Assembly (NCBI GenBank): GCA_033807775.1 | Contig: CM066315.1 | Location: forward strand, 9,552,501-9,616,500 | Direction of reading: 5' to 3' | Source: Saussurea involucrata | Taxonomy: Eukaryota; Streptophyta; Magnoliopsida; Asterales; Asteraceae | Length of the DNA: 64,000 nt | Shown: piece by piece, positions 46,156 through 57,230 of the stretch | How the letters are laid out: each line of letters begins with the position of its first letter | Numbering within the stretch: position 1 is the first letter of the stretch | The notes under the pieces: model-generated | The model's input: the letters and a program-made list of their open reading frames with translations, nothing else | What the model was told of the DNA's origin: nothing | The model's database searches: none | Program-made: the position numbers and the translations under genes

Positions 46156-46850
46156 TCTCTTCTTACCCTTCCTTTGTAGCGGCCTTGGATGAAGTTAGTG
46201 CGCCTCAAATGCAATGTTCTAAAAAACTCGCCGCACAGCCGCCATGACGCGCCATGACACAAGGCTTGTGTCTCACGCCACGTTAAGCCCATGGCATGCC
46301 ATGGCCTAATGCGCAGGTTTCGTAATGCGATATTTGATTTTTCTTTACGTTTTCAACGTCTTATTTGCAAGTTTATTTATTATATAACCTAATTTAACTT
46401 GTTTATTACTATTGACTTATTGAGTAACACTACAAAACAATATATCTTATATATAATATTATATATGAATTAGAAATTTGACGCTATAAGTCACGCCTTG
46501 AAAACGCCATAAGGCTTGAGGCTTGGCCTCGCCACCACGCCACGCCTCACGCCATTTAGAACCTTGCTCAAATGTTGTCTTTGCAGCGGAAGTGTCTCGA
46601 AGCAATTTTCTTCATGGTGTGTTGTTCGATTTGGGGCTTTCGGAATAAGAATGTGTTCGACAAAATTACTCCTTATAGGGGAGACCTTGTTTATGCCATC
46701 GTTGATAATACATTTAGATGGTTGGTGATTAAGCAAAAGAAGAGTTTAGAAAGCGTTACTTTGTGGAGAGTTTCTCCCTTTAGTTGTTTAGGCACCTTGT
46801 AGTGTTTTTTAGTAGCTTCTGGCTAGCTTTTTAATGCATTAAAAAAAACT
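46156..46850 (+). pseudogene. Second LINE 3' fragment, split by a MITE
   Basis: After the MITE, 46570-46800 reads LEAIFFMVCCSIWGFRNKNV and continues to a stop at 46800; the IW..RN..VF signature is typical of the C-terminus of plant LINE polyproteins. An A-run near 46840-46847 marks the 3' end. The 60 bases before the MITE continue the same sequence, since the MITE is bounded by a perfect 8-bp duplication. Confidence 0.65.
46212..46566. mobile_element. hAT-type MITE, TSD CTCAAATG
   Basis: The ends CAATGTTCTAAAAAACTCG and CATTTAGAACCTTG are inverted, flanked by identical 8-bp repeats CTCAAATG (46204-46211 and 46567-46574). GC-rich subterminal blocks of the type CACGCCACGCCTCACGCC are present. 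It is the intact relative of the interrupted copy at 13023-13752. Confidence 0.9.
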
Positions 46851-47317
46851 AATACTAATATGCATTGTAATCAAGAACCGACAAGAAACAAGTCAATTGG
46901 GTCAAGATTGTAGGCTCTTTTACAAAATAGTAAGTATATATATATATATATTTCCAAATACTTGCTTGCTAGAGATTTGGATATGAAACAAGAGCAGTTA
47001 TGAATATAAACAAATTTACACAAATTTAGATCTTAATTTAAATAATAAAATAGTAGTGAAAACAAGATCTTATCACATGAGAGACATTGGCAGTGAATCC
47101 CAAGTGACTTGGTTCACTAGGTTCCCTCCCACGCCTTACTCTTACATTGCTTCTCACCAAAGTCTATGCCTCTCATTTTCTCATAAATTAATTAATTAAT
47201 TACTTACTATATATATATATATATATATAAATAACCAATTAACGAATCAGTAAACAACCACCAACAAACAATAACACATACCCACATCAAACATCATTTC
47301 ATTTCATTTCATTCGAG
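46851..47317 (+). promoter_or_regulatory. Upstream region of the DUF3339 gene
   Basis: A (TA)n run at 47207-47231 followed by AAATAACCAAT could act as a TATA region about 90 bases before the start codon. An AAACAATAACACATACCCAC leader and (ATTTC)n-like repeats (47296-47315) follow. Otherwise AT-rich without other signals. Confidence 0.45.
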
Positions 47318-47527
47318 ATGTTGGATTGGGGCCCGGTTTTCGTGTCGGTGGTGCTTTTCGTATTGTTGACGCCAGGGTTGCTGTTTGAGCTGCCAGGACA
47401 CAGGCGCTGCGTTGAGTTTGGCAGTTTTCAGACTAGCGGAGCTGCCGTTCTCATGCATGCATTGCTTTACTTCGGCTTCATCTGCCTCTTCTTGTTCGCT
47501 GTCAAGATCCATCTCTACGTTAGCTGA
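47318..47527 (+). CDS. DUF3339 small membrane protein
   Basis: A single-exon frame of 69 residues beginning MLDWGPVFVSVVLFVLLTPG, with two hydrophobic segments (about residues 5-23 and 46-66) separated by a short polar loop containing LPGHRRCVEFGSFQTSG. Length, the DW.PV start and the FELPGH..CVEFG motif match the plant-specific DUF3339 family, whose members are about 70 residues and have no established biochemical role. A poly(A) signal follows at 47651. The gene stands alone between a LINE relic and a Copia element. It is probably intact: no stop or shift is seen and the start context has A at -3 (GAGATG). Confidence 0.9.
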   Translation: MLDWGPVFVSVVLFVLLTPGLLFELPGHRRCVEFGSFQTSGAAVLMHALLYFGFICLFLFAVKIHLYVS

Positions 47528-47650
47528 TTAAAACCGACGATTTTTGTATGATTTTCCCAAATTTGTGTGTGATGAATTTCTCATGTTTCTTTCTGCACTT
47601 GCTTAGAATGATATCATAGACTTATTTTCACTTGGATGCATGATGATTTC

Positions 47651-47656
47651 AATAAA
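47651..47656 (+). terminator. Poly(A) signal AATAAA of the DUF3339 gene
   Basis: AATAAA about 125 bases after the stop codon, in T-rich sequence. It fits a short plant 3' UTR. Confidence 0.6.
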
Positions 47657-47683
47657 CAAAGTATTTTGATCAATGATTTGTGC

Positions 47684-47714
47684 ATATATATATATGTGTG
47701 TGTGTGTGTGTGTA
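47684..47714. repeat. (TA)n(TG)n microsatellite
   Basis: Short TA run followed by about ten TG units. Confidence 0.9.
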
Positions 47715-48239
47715 GCTCTCACACACTAGTCGCCCGTAATTCAACCATCTTTCACCCACATTGACAGAAGTTTCCAGGCTGCAGCAAGCAGCCAGGCCTC
47801 TGGCTTTCCAAGATCCTTGGAATCGATCAAATAGAAAGTTCCAAATGATTAATGGATGGTGTATTAGGAAACATAAAGATGCTCTTTTATATTTAGCATT
47901 GTGGGCTGAGATAAGGTATCCCCCAAAGTACTTCCAATGCCAAGAAAACATCACTGAAACAGACATACGCTTTAACTAGAGTAATTTGCTTGAAAAAGAA
48001 AAGAAAAAAAACTCTAGAAACTAGTAATTTTGGATAGAAATTTTGGCAAAACTTATTTCTACATGTACATATTCCATACAGCTAACAGCATCAAGTCGAA
48101 ATCCTAACCAACAATTTACAGGTATGAATAACAAGTAGGTAAATAAGTAATAACTGCAAACCCAAAAGCAACAGTTTTTTAATCTGCAAGATTTAGCCTC
48201 TGCAATTTCTACTCTGCTTCCATGGTGATGGTAGTGACT
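47715..48239. other. Spacer with possible decayed exon sequence
   Basis: Moderate base composition around 47755-47970 stands out from the AT-rich surroundings and keeps a 72-codon plus-strand frame, but I recognise no family in either strand. It may be the 3' UTR or remnant of a minus-strand gene ending at 48240. Confidence 0.3.
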
Positions 48240-48330
48240 CAACTAGAAACAAGTCGTGCTGTTTCCTGATAAAGCGTTCCTTCAATAGCGATCAAAAATC
48301 GTTCCAATCTGGCAACAATTTTAAAGGCAC
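48240..48330 (-). other. Possible terminal exon of an unrecognised gene
   Basis: On the minus strand, after an acceptor-like TTGTTGCCAG or slightly upstream, the sequence reads ARLERFLIAIEGTLYQETA and a few more residues to a stop near 48240. The composition and codon pattern look coding, but I do not recognise the protein and the exon limits are uncertain. Confidence 0.25.
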
Positions 48331-48696
48331 AACAGATCATTATACTGAATCTACCAATCAAAAATTGAGTTGCTTACTTTCATCAGATTCCTATTTTGGG
48401 TAATGTAATTTTAAAACCTTTATTTTGGTACATCAATTGTAAAATATCAAACTTTTAAATACTTGGGTTACCTAACCGGTCACCATAAATGACATGTCAT
48501 TTTTTTATTGCTGACATGGAAATAAAAAATGGCATGGAATTAATGACGTGGATAACTAATAAAACTCTAAGGTTAAAAAACATAACGCCCATATTATACG
48601 TCTCATGTTTTCATTTATTTTATTTTCTATTTTATCTTTCCCTAGTCGTTTAGGTCTCTCCCTATTTTTCCCTAGTTGTTTAGGTCCCCCCCCTTC

Positions 48697-48739
<43 letters not shown>

Positions 48740-48801
48740 ATCTGATAACCGATTGAGAGATTCTCAATAACAAAAATACAATTTGTTCCAAGTTCTTGAT
48801 A

Positions 48802-48813
48802 TGGTATCAGAGC
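48802..48813 (+). other. Primer binding site of the Copia element
   Basis: TGGTATCAGAGC directly after the 5' LTR, matching initiator methionine tRNA. Confidence 0.9.
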
Positions 48814-48814
48814 G

Positions 48815-51768
48815 TCGATAAGTTTGAAGTATCGATCCCGATTCTCAAGGTGAAGTTTTCATATGACTATGCTGTCATTCAGGAAACGGAGACAAAAGAG
48901 AAGATTGGCAAAGCTGAGAGACACAAGGGACTTTATGCCCTGCAAACAACTGATTTACATCATACTGCTGCTTTAGTTTCTGTTGATACATGGCATAATA
49001 GACTCGGACATCCATCTTATGATAGACTAGAGGTTATCAAAGACAAATTGTGTATCAAGGATGTTTCTATTCCAAAACACATATGCCATGTATGCCCTTT
49101 GGCAAAGCAAAAACAATTACCTTTCCAATCTTTCAATAATATGTCTCATGAATCTTTTCAACTGGTCCATTATGATATATGGGGTCCTTACAATGTTACT
49201 AATAATCATGGACACCGTTATTTCCTCACCATTGTGGAAGATTCTAGTAGATATACCTGGACTTGCCTTCTTAGGCATAAATCCGAAGTTGCTGATATTT
49301 TACCAAAATTTTACAATTTGGTACTTACTCAGTTCGATAAGAAAATCAAGGCTATTCGGTCTGATAATGCGAAAGAACTGGCCTTGACTTCATTCTTTCA
49401 AGAAAAGGGAATTGTGCACCAACGGTCATGCGTCAATAGGCCACAACAAAATTCTGTGGTTGAAAGGAAACATCAGCACCTTCTCAACGTCGTAAGGGCA
49501 TTACTATTTCAATCAAATGTTCCTGTTGAGTTTTGGACAGATTGCTTATTAATAGCTACCTATTTGATCAATAGGACGCCATCCAAGTTGTTGGGAAACG
49601 TCTCTCCATTTGAGTGGAAAAGCTCCCGACTATCACATGTTGAAAACCTTTGGTTGCCTAGCCTTTGCTTCAACAGTTTCATCTCAAAGGACCAAGTTCA
49701 GTCCGAGAGCCACACCTTGTGTTTTCATTGGCTATCCTCATGACATGAGGGCTTTTAAATTACTCGCTTTACCGTCTAGGACAGTGATATTCTCTCGAGA
49801 TGTTGTGTTTCATGAACACACATTTCCGTTTCATACACTAAACAATTCTGGTTTGGATCCTTCACTTAAAAATGCGGATCCTTTTCCACAATTGGTACTT
49901 CCAGTACCTTTTAATGACGAATCTGTGCTACACTTCCGCTGCTCCATCTAACGGCCTTGGTGGTTGAGAAGAAGATCAATCTGATGATTCTGGAATTCAA
50001 GAGGCAACTTCAGAAACTCAATTTGATTCACAACCAACTACACGTAAATCTATGAGGACTCGTAATCGTCCCTCTTATCTCCGAGAGTATCATTGTAATC
50101 TTGCGACCTCTAGTAAGAAAGTTCAATACCTTATACAAGATTTTTTTGTCTTATGACAAATTATCACCTAAATACAAGAACTTTGTGATGAATGTTTCGT
50201 CCGTCGCCGAACCTAAAACCTATAACCAGGCTGTGAAATCCGCCGAATGGCAACTTGCAATGCGTGATGAATTGGATCCTATGGAGAGTAATAAAACTTG
50301 GAATATCGTTCCCCTTCCAAAAGGTAAAAATGTAGTTGGTTGTCGATGGGTATATCGTATTAAATACACTGCCAATGGTCAAATTGAATGCTACAAAGCA
50401 CGATTGGTGGCCAAAGGATTCAATCAACAAGAAGGTGTAGATTTTCTTGACACCTTCTCCCCTGTGGCTAAGTTGGTTACTGTGAAGACACTATTAGCCG
50501 TGGCTGCTATAAAATCATGGGATCTTGTTCAACTTGACGTTAACAATGCATTCCTTAATGGAACCCTTAACGAAAAAGTTTACATGAGTATTCCTCCGGG
50601 CTATCAAATTCAAGGAACATTTGGTCCAAATGATACGCCGGCATGTAAGTTGAATAAATCATTATACGACCTTCGTCAATCATCACGACAATTGTATGCT
50701 CGGTTTTCCGAATTCGTGATCGCTACTGGATTTAATCAGTCTAAATCTGATTATTCTATGTTTTACAAAGGTAAAGGATCAAGTTACGTTGTTATTTTGG
50801 TATATGTTGATGACATAATTGTGTCAGGTCCATCCCCATACCACGTATCCAAAGTAAAACAACAGATAAGCAATGCTTTCAAGTTAAAGGACCTTGGTCC
50901 TTTAAAATATTTCCTTGGGCTTGAGGTTGCCAGATCAACCAAAGGCATATTCATCTCCCAAAGACATTATGCATTGCAACTTCTTGAAGAAACCGGACTT
51001 TTAGCTGCCAAACCCGCTCTCACACCTATGGAGCCTATGAACGTCAACATGTCTTATCTGGATGGTGACCCTCTTCAAGATCCATCTTCATATCGTCGTC
51101 TCATTGGTCTACTCATTTATCTCACAATTACACGACCTGACATTTCTTTTGCGGTACATAAGTTAGCTCAATACATGGTTGCACCAAGTTCTTCACACAT
51201 GTCTGCCGCTTTACATCTTGTGAAATATCTCAAAAACGCACCAGGCCAAGGCATATTTTTCTCTGCCTCGTCTTCTTTGCAATTACGTGCCTTTTGCGAT
51301 TCTGACTGGGGTGACTGTGTGGACAGTCGACGTTCCGTGATAGGTTTTTGTGTCTTTCTTGGAGACTCGCTAATCTCTTGGAAATCCAAGAAACAAACAA
51401 CTGTTTCTCGTTCCTCTACCGAAGCTGAATACCGAGCTATGGGATTCGTCACATGCGAAGTAATCTGGTTACGACAATTGCTAGCCGACTTAGGTGTTCC
51501 TTTGCATTCATTCGATGCGTTACTTTTTTGCGATAACAAGTCGGCAATGCAAATTGCATCCAACCCCATTTTTCATGAACGTACGAAACACATCGAGATT
51601 GATTGCCATTTTGTTCGAGACAAAGTTGTTCAACGAGTCATTCGTTTGATGCCTATCCACTCTCAACATCAGATTGCAGATATTTTCACAAAACCATTAC
51701 CTAGAGTTAAGATTCAAATGCTATTATCCAAGATGGCCTTGAACAACATCTTTGAAGGCTCATCTTGA
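48815..51768 (+). pseudogene. Copia polyprotein without gag and protease, frameshifted
   Basis: The coding part starts just after the primer site in the pre-integrase region (WHNRLGHPSYDRL, then CHVCPLAKQ), followed by the integrase core (VHYDIWGPY, IRSDNAKEL, NSVVERKHQH). A frameshift near 49610-49620 moves the frame into TFGCLAFASTV. A second shift or stop near 49950 separates this from the reverse transcriptase (NVVGCRWVYRIKY, ARLVAKGFNQQEG, VYVDDIIVSG) and RNase H (FCDSDWGDC, STEAEYRAM, CDNKSAMQIA), which are open to 51768. The gag and protease parts are missing. It cannot make a complete particle but its RNA could be mobilised by relatives. Confidence 0.93.
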
Positions 51769-51972
51769 GGGGGCGTATTACACGTCTCACGTTTTCATTT
51801 ATTTTATTTTATTTTCTATTTTATCTTTCCCTAGTCGTTTAGGTCTCTCCCTATCTTTCCCTAGTTGTTTAGGTCTCCCCCCTTCCATTATATATATATA
51901 TATGTTGTATCTGATAACCGATTGAGAGATTTTCAGTAACAAAAATACAATTTGTTCCAAGTTCTTGATAGC

Positions 51973-52398
51973 CTAAAAATCAGATCGATCTAAACCAGTT
52001 GAAACGTCGCTTCCAGATCGTCTCTCTCTCTCTCTCTCTCGTCGCCTACTTCTAGATAGTCCCTCGTCGCCAGCGATCTGAGGTTCTGGTCGTCGGTCGA
52101 TTGGTGGGCTCTCCCGCCGTCGTCGTGAGGGTTCCCGTCTTCTCCTCTTCGCCATCGATCGAATCCTGATCTTAGTGTCGTCTTCTTGAGATTTCTAGGG
52201 TTTTGTTGATTTCTAGGGTTATTTTGGATTTTTGATTACTGTGGTTTACAAAATGTTGCATCAATGTTGCTATTGAATTTTTTTATTACTGTTAGCTGTT
52301 GGATTTTTGACTAAGTCAATTAGTGGCACGGTCTTACATTCTGACATATTTGTTCCTTCGTTGTAAGCTACCAGCCTTGGAATCATTGATGCCTTCCT
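51973..52398 (-). other. Possible start of a minus-strand gene abutting the Copia element
   Basis: A minus-strand frame begins MAKRRRREPSRRRRESPP at 52155, is rich in arginine and serine, and runs into the Copia target site at about 51973. Upstream of its ATG are two AAACCCTAGAAATC-like motifs (telo-box type, common in plant leaders) near 52190-52220. A CT microsatellite (52022-52040) inflates the frame. It could be a true first exon, but low complexity makes this weak. Confidence 0.3.
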
Positions 52399-52401
52399 TT
52401 A

Positions 52402-53307
52402 GGGTGCGTTTGGTTCGTCGGATTCCGACGGAATCTGGTGGAATTGGAATGGTCAATTTAATTGACCAAATTCAATTCCGACGTTTGGTTAACCATGGAA
52501 TGGAATTGAATTCCAAACATTCTCTCAAATGTGGATTTCACCATTCCTTCACAAAAGAGACGGAATTGAAATCCATTCCAACTATGATTTTGAAAATGAC
52601 AAAAATACCCCCATAAAAAAACCTAGCAATCTATCGACTTCTTCCTCTGGTTTCTTGGATCGACTTCTTCATCTGGAATAATTCCTCTAATTTTTCTCCA
52701 TCAATCGACTTCTTCCTTTGTTTCTCTCCAGCTATCGATTTTAGAAACGATTTTACAAACGATTTTAAAAACGATGCATCACCGTTACGATGGGGAAGAA
52801 GAAAGAGACGGTGCTGTGATGATGGCCTGATAACGGAGCTGCGATGGTGGCCTGATAACGGTGCATCGATGGTGGCCTGAAAAAATGAGGCTGCGATGGG
52901 TTGGAGGATCTAGGTCGAAAAAGGGGAGAAGGGTATTTTGATAGATTTCATAATTATCTTTTTTTTTTCAAAAATGGGGCTGCGATGGGTTGGAAACAAT
53001 ATATATGAAAAGAATAGTAATTTAGCTTTTTTCATAATTAAATACTAATTTTATCATTATTTATCTTTAAAACAACTAAAAAATATATATCAAACAAAGG
53101 GTATTTGTGTCAATTTTCATTATTCCATTCCAATTCCTTCATAAACCAAACAGACATATTTCAATTCATTTGATAGATTGCATTCCATTTCCTGTCAACC
53201 AAACACTTGGTCAAAACTGATAACATTTCATTCCAATTCCTTCCAAATTTCAATTCCTTTGACAGATTCCATTCCTTCAAAAATCATTCTACGAACCAAA
53301 CGGACCC
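52402..53307. mobile_element. Harbinger-like non-autonomous element, TSD TTA (first of two)
   Basis: The ends GGGTGCGTTTGGTTCG and CGAACCAAACGGACCC are inverted and flanked by TTA (52399-52401, 53308-53310). Subterminal regions repeat GGAATGGAATTGAATTCC-type motifs. No transposase; the interior is non-coding. Confidence 0.83.
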
Positions 53308-53310
53308 TTA

Positions 53311-54376
53311 GGGGGTGTTTGGTTCACAGAAAGTGAAGGAATTTAATGGAATTGGAATCTCAAATTCCTTTGACCAGATTCAATTCCATTGTTTGGTTCA
53401 AGGTTTTTAAAGGAATGGAATCTCAAATTCCAACCAATTCCATCAAATATGTATTTAAACATTCCTTCATAAAAACAAAGGATTTCAAAGGAATGGAATT
53501 TGTTATTTTCAAAATTCCAAAATTACCCCAAACCCTAATCTCACCTTTTTAGCAGACATATGAAATTTGCTACCCTCTCTCTCTCTTTCTTCTCCATCAC
53601 ATATGTTCCACCATATCACCATTGCTGCTGTTTCGACTAAGCTTCGATTCCAGAGCTGAACAGGTAATGCTTTCGATTTATGCTTTGGATTTACCATCTG
53701 ATTTCGATTTATGGCTTGATTTATGGCTCGTATTTCCAACTGATTTCGATTTATGTTCGATTTTCCATCTTATTATGGTTCGATTTGTGGTTTATGGAAT
53801 TTACAATCTGTTTCTATAATGGTGTTAAACAGGTTCCATTAATTGTCACTGTGATTTGGTCACCATGTTTTGTTAATATTAAGTGTTAATATTAACAGCT
53901 TAATTTTTTTTGGATAATTTGAACAACTTGTTTCTCCCATGATTTGGTTATTAACACTTGTTAATGGACAACAAAAACATTTGAACAAGTTCTGCAATTT
54001 TAATGGACAACAGCAACAACATTTGGACAATTTTATAACTCTTTTTTTTAGAATCAATCGATACCAACAACATTTGAACAATTCTAGTTATTAACAGCTT
54101 GTTAAATGGTGTTAAACAGTTCCATAGCTTCATTCTAGTCATTTGTTGTTTCTTCAAAAGGGTATTTTGGTCATTTACCCAAATTTCATTCCAATTCCAC
54201 AGCTACATTCTGTAAACCAAACAGACAGATTCTAATTCCTTTAACAGATTCCATTCCAATTCTGTCAACCAAACAGCTGGTCAAACCTAACAACATTCCA
54301 TTCCAATTCCTTCAAAGTCAAATTCCTTTGACAGATTCCATTCCATCCAAAAATATTATGCGAACCAAACGCCCCC
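53311..54376. mobile_element. Harbinger-like non-autonomous element, TSD TTA (second of two)
   Basis: The ends GGGGGTGTTTGGTTC and GAACCAAACGCCCCC are inverted, with TTA at 53308-53310 (shared with the first element) and 54377-54379. The subterminal GGAATTGGAATCTCAAATTCC motifs resemble those of the first element but the interiors differ. The centre (53620-53830) repeats GATTTCGATTTATG. Non-coding. Confidence 0.85.
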
Positions 54377-54649
54377 TTAGTTCCCTTTGGAATTCATTGA
54401 TGCCCTTGGAATTCGTTGGAATTCATTCTGCCATTTCTGTTCTTCGGATTTTTTATTCGAGGTAAGCTACCAGCCATGTCTTCCTTTTTTAAAGTATACT
54501 ATTTTTAATGAACTAACCAACTATTTTTAATGAGCTAACCAACTAGTTGAATTTTTTATTATTGTGATTAAATTTTCTTTTACTAGCCGTTTTTAACTAT
54601 ATGTAGGCTATGTTTATTGGGTTGCAATTTTGATTTTTGGTGTTTATTT

Positions 54650-55640
54650 GCTTAGTAGTGATGATAACCTTGGAGGTGCAATAGACTTGAATGAAGATTG
54701 GTTAAATGATGGGTTTTCCGATGTCGATCAAGATGATGTTGCTAGTTTAGATTATCTATCGGATGGAGATGATGAAATTAGGGAAGCCCGATTGAAGATG
54801 ATGAACCCTGATAGTAAACAAACAAAAAAAACGTGGAAGATTTTGAAGATGGTGACGAAGATGTACCGATGATGGGCGTTGATGATAGTGTGCAAGTAAT
54901 GGAAGATGTACATACACAAGCTTATCAACATGACGATCTTTTGACCAAGACGTGTGAGGGCTATGATAGAGATGCATTCATGGAAGAAGAAGTTGATTCG
55001 GAAAATGAAATTGTCCGGACAAAACCAAATGAATTTCCTATATGATCCCAATGTTCCCAAGATCCAGATAAGTATGTATCTCACCTTTTTTCAAAATCAT
55101 GTTTCATAAACACAAACAACCATAGGGTCAATCCATTGAATGGCGTCAAGCTTTGGCCGACCACAAATTTTGTCAAGCCTTTGCCACCAAAATTTAGAAG
55201 AATGGCCGGTAGACCTTCAATATCTAGACGAAAGGATGCATGTGAAGGTGGTGGTAGAAGTAGGACTAACAACTTTGGACATGATGAGGTAGGAAGAAAA
55301 GGGAGGCAAATGACTTGCAAAAATTGTTGGGAGGTTTGACATAATTCAAGAGGTTGTAAAAACCCAAAAAAGGATGCACCATCTAAGCAAAAAATCCAGT
55401 TGGTAGGCCTAAAGGTTGTGGTTCAAGTAAGGGTTCAAGAGGCGGTGGTTCAAGTAGGGGTTTAAAAGCCGGTAGTTCCACCAAATGTGGTAAGTAACCT
55501 TGTGATTCTATATGTTTTTTATTTAAATTTACCGGAGTTGTTATTCATTAGTTAATTAACGTGATTTTTTTTCTTATTTGAAGTTGAAGCAAGAGAAAGG
55601 GAAAAACCATCTAAAAGGACTAAGTGGAGGCGGACATAAC
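54650..55640 (+). pseudogene. MULE transposase deletion derivative
   Basis: The first part encodes the acidic N-terminal region of a MULE transposase (SDDNLGGAIDLNEDWLNDGF, then a DVDQDD..SLDYLSDGDDE stretch), then after a frameshift a further acidic segment (EDFEDGDEDVPMMGVDDS). Sequence from about 55125 reads the C-terminal end (VNPLNGVKLWPT, KPLPPKFRRMAGRPSISRRK) and a zinc knuckle with CKNC and, after a stop, HNSRGCKN. The catalytic and SWIM regions are absent, so the two ends were joined by an internal deletion. It is not the same subfamily as the transposase at 8091-11420, judging by the tail. Confidence 0.75.
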
Positions 55641-55774
55641 ATCGATTGAGCATTAACGACGTATCAGAACATTTTTGGTTTATAATTGATAGCGGTGTTA
55701 TGCTATTTTGGTTTATAATTGGTCTTATGGTATTTTTGTAAAAAATTATGTACTCGGTGATTACAGTCTTTGGG

Positions 55775-56212
55775 GGCGCCACCTTGGAGGTATGTGCCTA
55801 CCCTTGCGGTCCGGGACAATGCCCTAGGGGTAATCCTTGATGTGATGCCGGGGCTTGTGGTATTATCCGTGGGGGTAGATGCTAAGGTGTATTGATCCTT
55901 TGGGTGCTACTTGTTTGGTGTTTTGGGTCTCCCCCATTGATTCCTTGTTGAAATGATTTTCCCTAAATAACATTTATAAAATGCCACCTCTACATGCTCT
56001 ATTATGTGTTGTTCAACTCATTAGGCTTTTTGGCCTAACACTTGTGTGATGTCGATGTGTATCTCAGGTTCTAGCGGCGCCGTTACCAAGAAAGTATAGA
56101 CTACTTAGTGTGAGCTTTAGGGATTTCTTTTGGGAAGCTCATGCTATGGCATATTATACCACTCTTCCTTTTATGGAAGTTTTTGTTTACCCCTATTTTT
56201 AGGGTGTTACAT
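55775..56212 (+). mobile_element. Gypsy-type LTR fragment (3' end)
   Basis: It ends TTTTTAGGGTGTTACA like the other LTRs of the window and contains the stem-loop ACTCATTAGGC/GGCCTAACA near 56016-56040 followed by CTCAGGTTCTAG. The 5' part is missing or unrecognised. Confidence 0.6.
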
Positions 56213-56561
56213 CCTAGTTTCAACCATACAACCCTGTTCCTGGAACCAACATCACCCCTACTCTTGATTTACTCTTTAAAAAGGGTTAAGTGGGGCTAGT
56301 GATGGTAATGGAAAGGGACATCGACGAGATGGATCTGTGAAAGTGAAAGAAGAAGAAGAAGACCTAAATAGAGGTGGGTATATATGCGTGTATATGAAAC
56401 ATAGTGGGGTGTGGCTGTAGGTGTGTATGACACTGATGTCGGAGTGGAGAAGACGAAGAAGACGTCAGAGACGATGAGATGGTTAGTGATTGGGTCACCG
56501 GTGATGGAGATGACCAGTCAGAACGTCGTCGGGAGTTTGGGTTTACGATTTACGGTGTGTA

Positions 56562-56592
<31 letters not shown>

Positions 56593-56608
56593 TATATTAT
56601 ATAATTAA
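56213..56608. other. Spacer with TA microsatellite
   Basis: No gene recognised. A (TA)n run at 56562-56588 precedes the next MITE. Confidence 0.6.
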
Positions 56609-56866
56609 GAGTAAATTGTATTTTTGGTTCCTATAGTTTATTGTTTTTAGTAAAAAAATAAAAAAAGTAAGCAAAGGGACCAATATACCCTCGTGTGCAT
56701 GGCACATGAGGGAGTTTAACGGAAGAAGATCTAACAGAGTTAGTCTGAGGGACCAAAACCGAGCACTTTTGCATACCACAGGGTTTTTCTTGCAATAAAA
56801 TTTTTGTGAGGACCAAAAGTGAGAAAAACAACAAACCACAGGACCAAAACTACAATTTAATCTAAA
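56609..56866. mobile_element. MULE-type MITE (GAGTAAATT ends), copy A
   Basis: The left end GAGTAAATTGTATTTTTGG is inverse to the right end CCAAAACTACAATTTAATC. The interior (CCCTCGTGTGCATGGCACAT, ACCACAGGGTTTTTCTTGCA) matches the element at 62044-62297 in reverse orientation. Target duplication not clear. Confidence 0.82.
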
Positions 56867-56867
56867 T

Positions 56868-56869
56868 TA

Positions 56870-56927
<58 letters not shown>

Positions 56928-56940
56928 ACATACATGTGAC
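56868..56940. repeat. (TA)n(TG)n microsatellite
   Basis: About 12 TA units followed by about 13 TG units and a TATGTATGTATACATACATG tail. Confidence 0.95.
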
Positions 56941-56949
56941 CACCCACTG

Positions 56950-57230
56950 CCGGCCTGCGGTCTCCACATAACCACCACAACCTTCGACCATCTCCACAAA
57001 ACCACCACCACATCCAGCGATCTCCACAGAACCACCACTATCTCCGACCATCTCCATGAGAACCACTACCACCTCCGCCCATCTCCACAAAACCGCCACC
57101 ATCTCCGACGACATACCCTCACCCCCCCATATCCCTTTCCTACCGAGCACCGCTATATCTCCACAGAATCACCACCACCACTTCCATTGTACCTCCCCCG
57201 TGAACCACATCCACTGAACCACCACCACCT
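56950..57230. repeat. Degenerate minisatellite of CACCACCATCTCCGACCATCTCCA type
   Basis: Units of about 27 bases (ACCACCACCATCTCCGACCA-like) repeat with drift on the plus strand. The apparent His/Thr-rich frame of 120 codons reflects this repeat and shows no domain. Confidence 0.8.

Larger units (their letters stand above)
48592..51970 (+). mobile_element. Copia LTR retrotransposon, internally deleted
   Basis: Two short LTRs (48592-48801 and 51776-51970) share TATTAYACGTCTCA starts, the doubled CCCTAGTCGTTTAGGTC/CCCTAGTTGTTTAGGTC motif, a TA run of different length, and the end AAGTTCTTGATA. A tRNA-Met-type primer site TGGTATCAGAGC follows at 48802. A G-rich tract TTGAGGGGGCG precedes the 3' LTR. 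Flanking 5-bp sequences GCCCA and GCCTA differ at one base and are probably the target duplication. Only about 3 kb lie between the LTRs. Confidence 0.93.

Noticed and set aside
47670..47979. Overlapping frames on both strands after the DUF3339 gene
   Set aside because: No recognisable motif on either strand; kept only as a possible decayed remnant, not as a gene.
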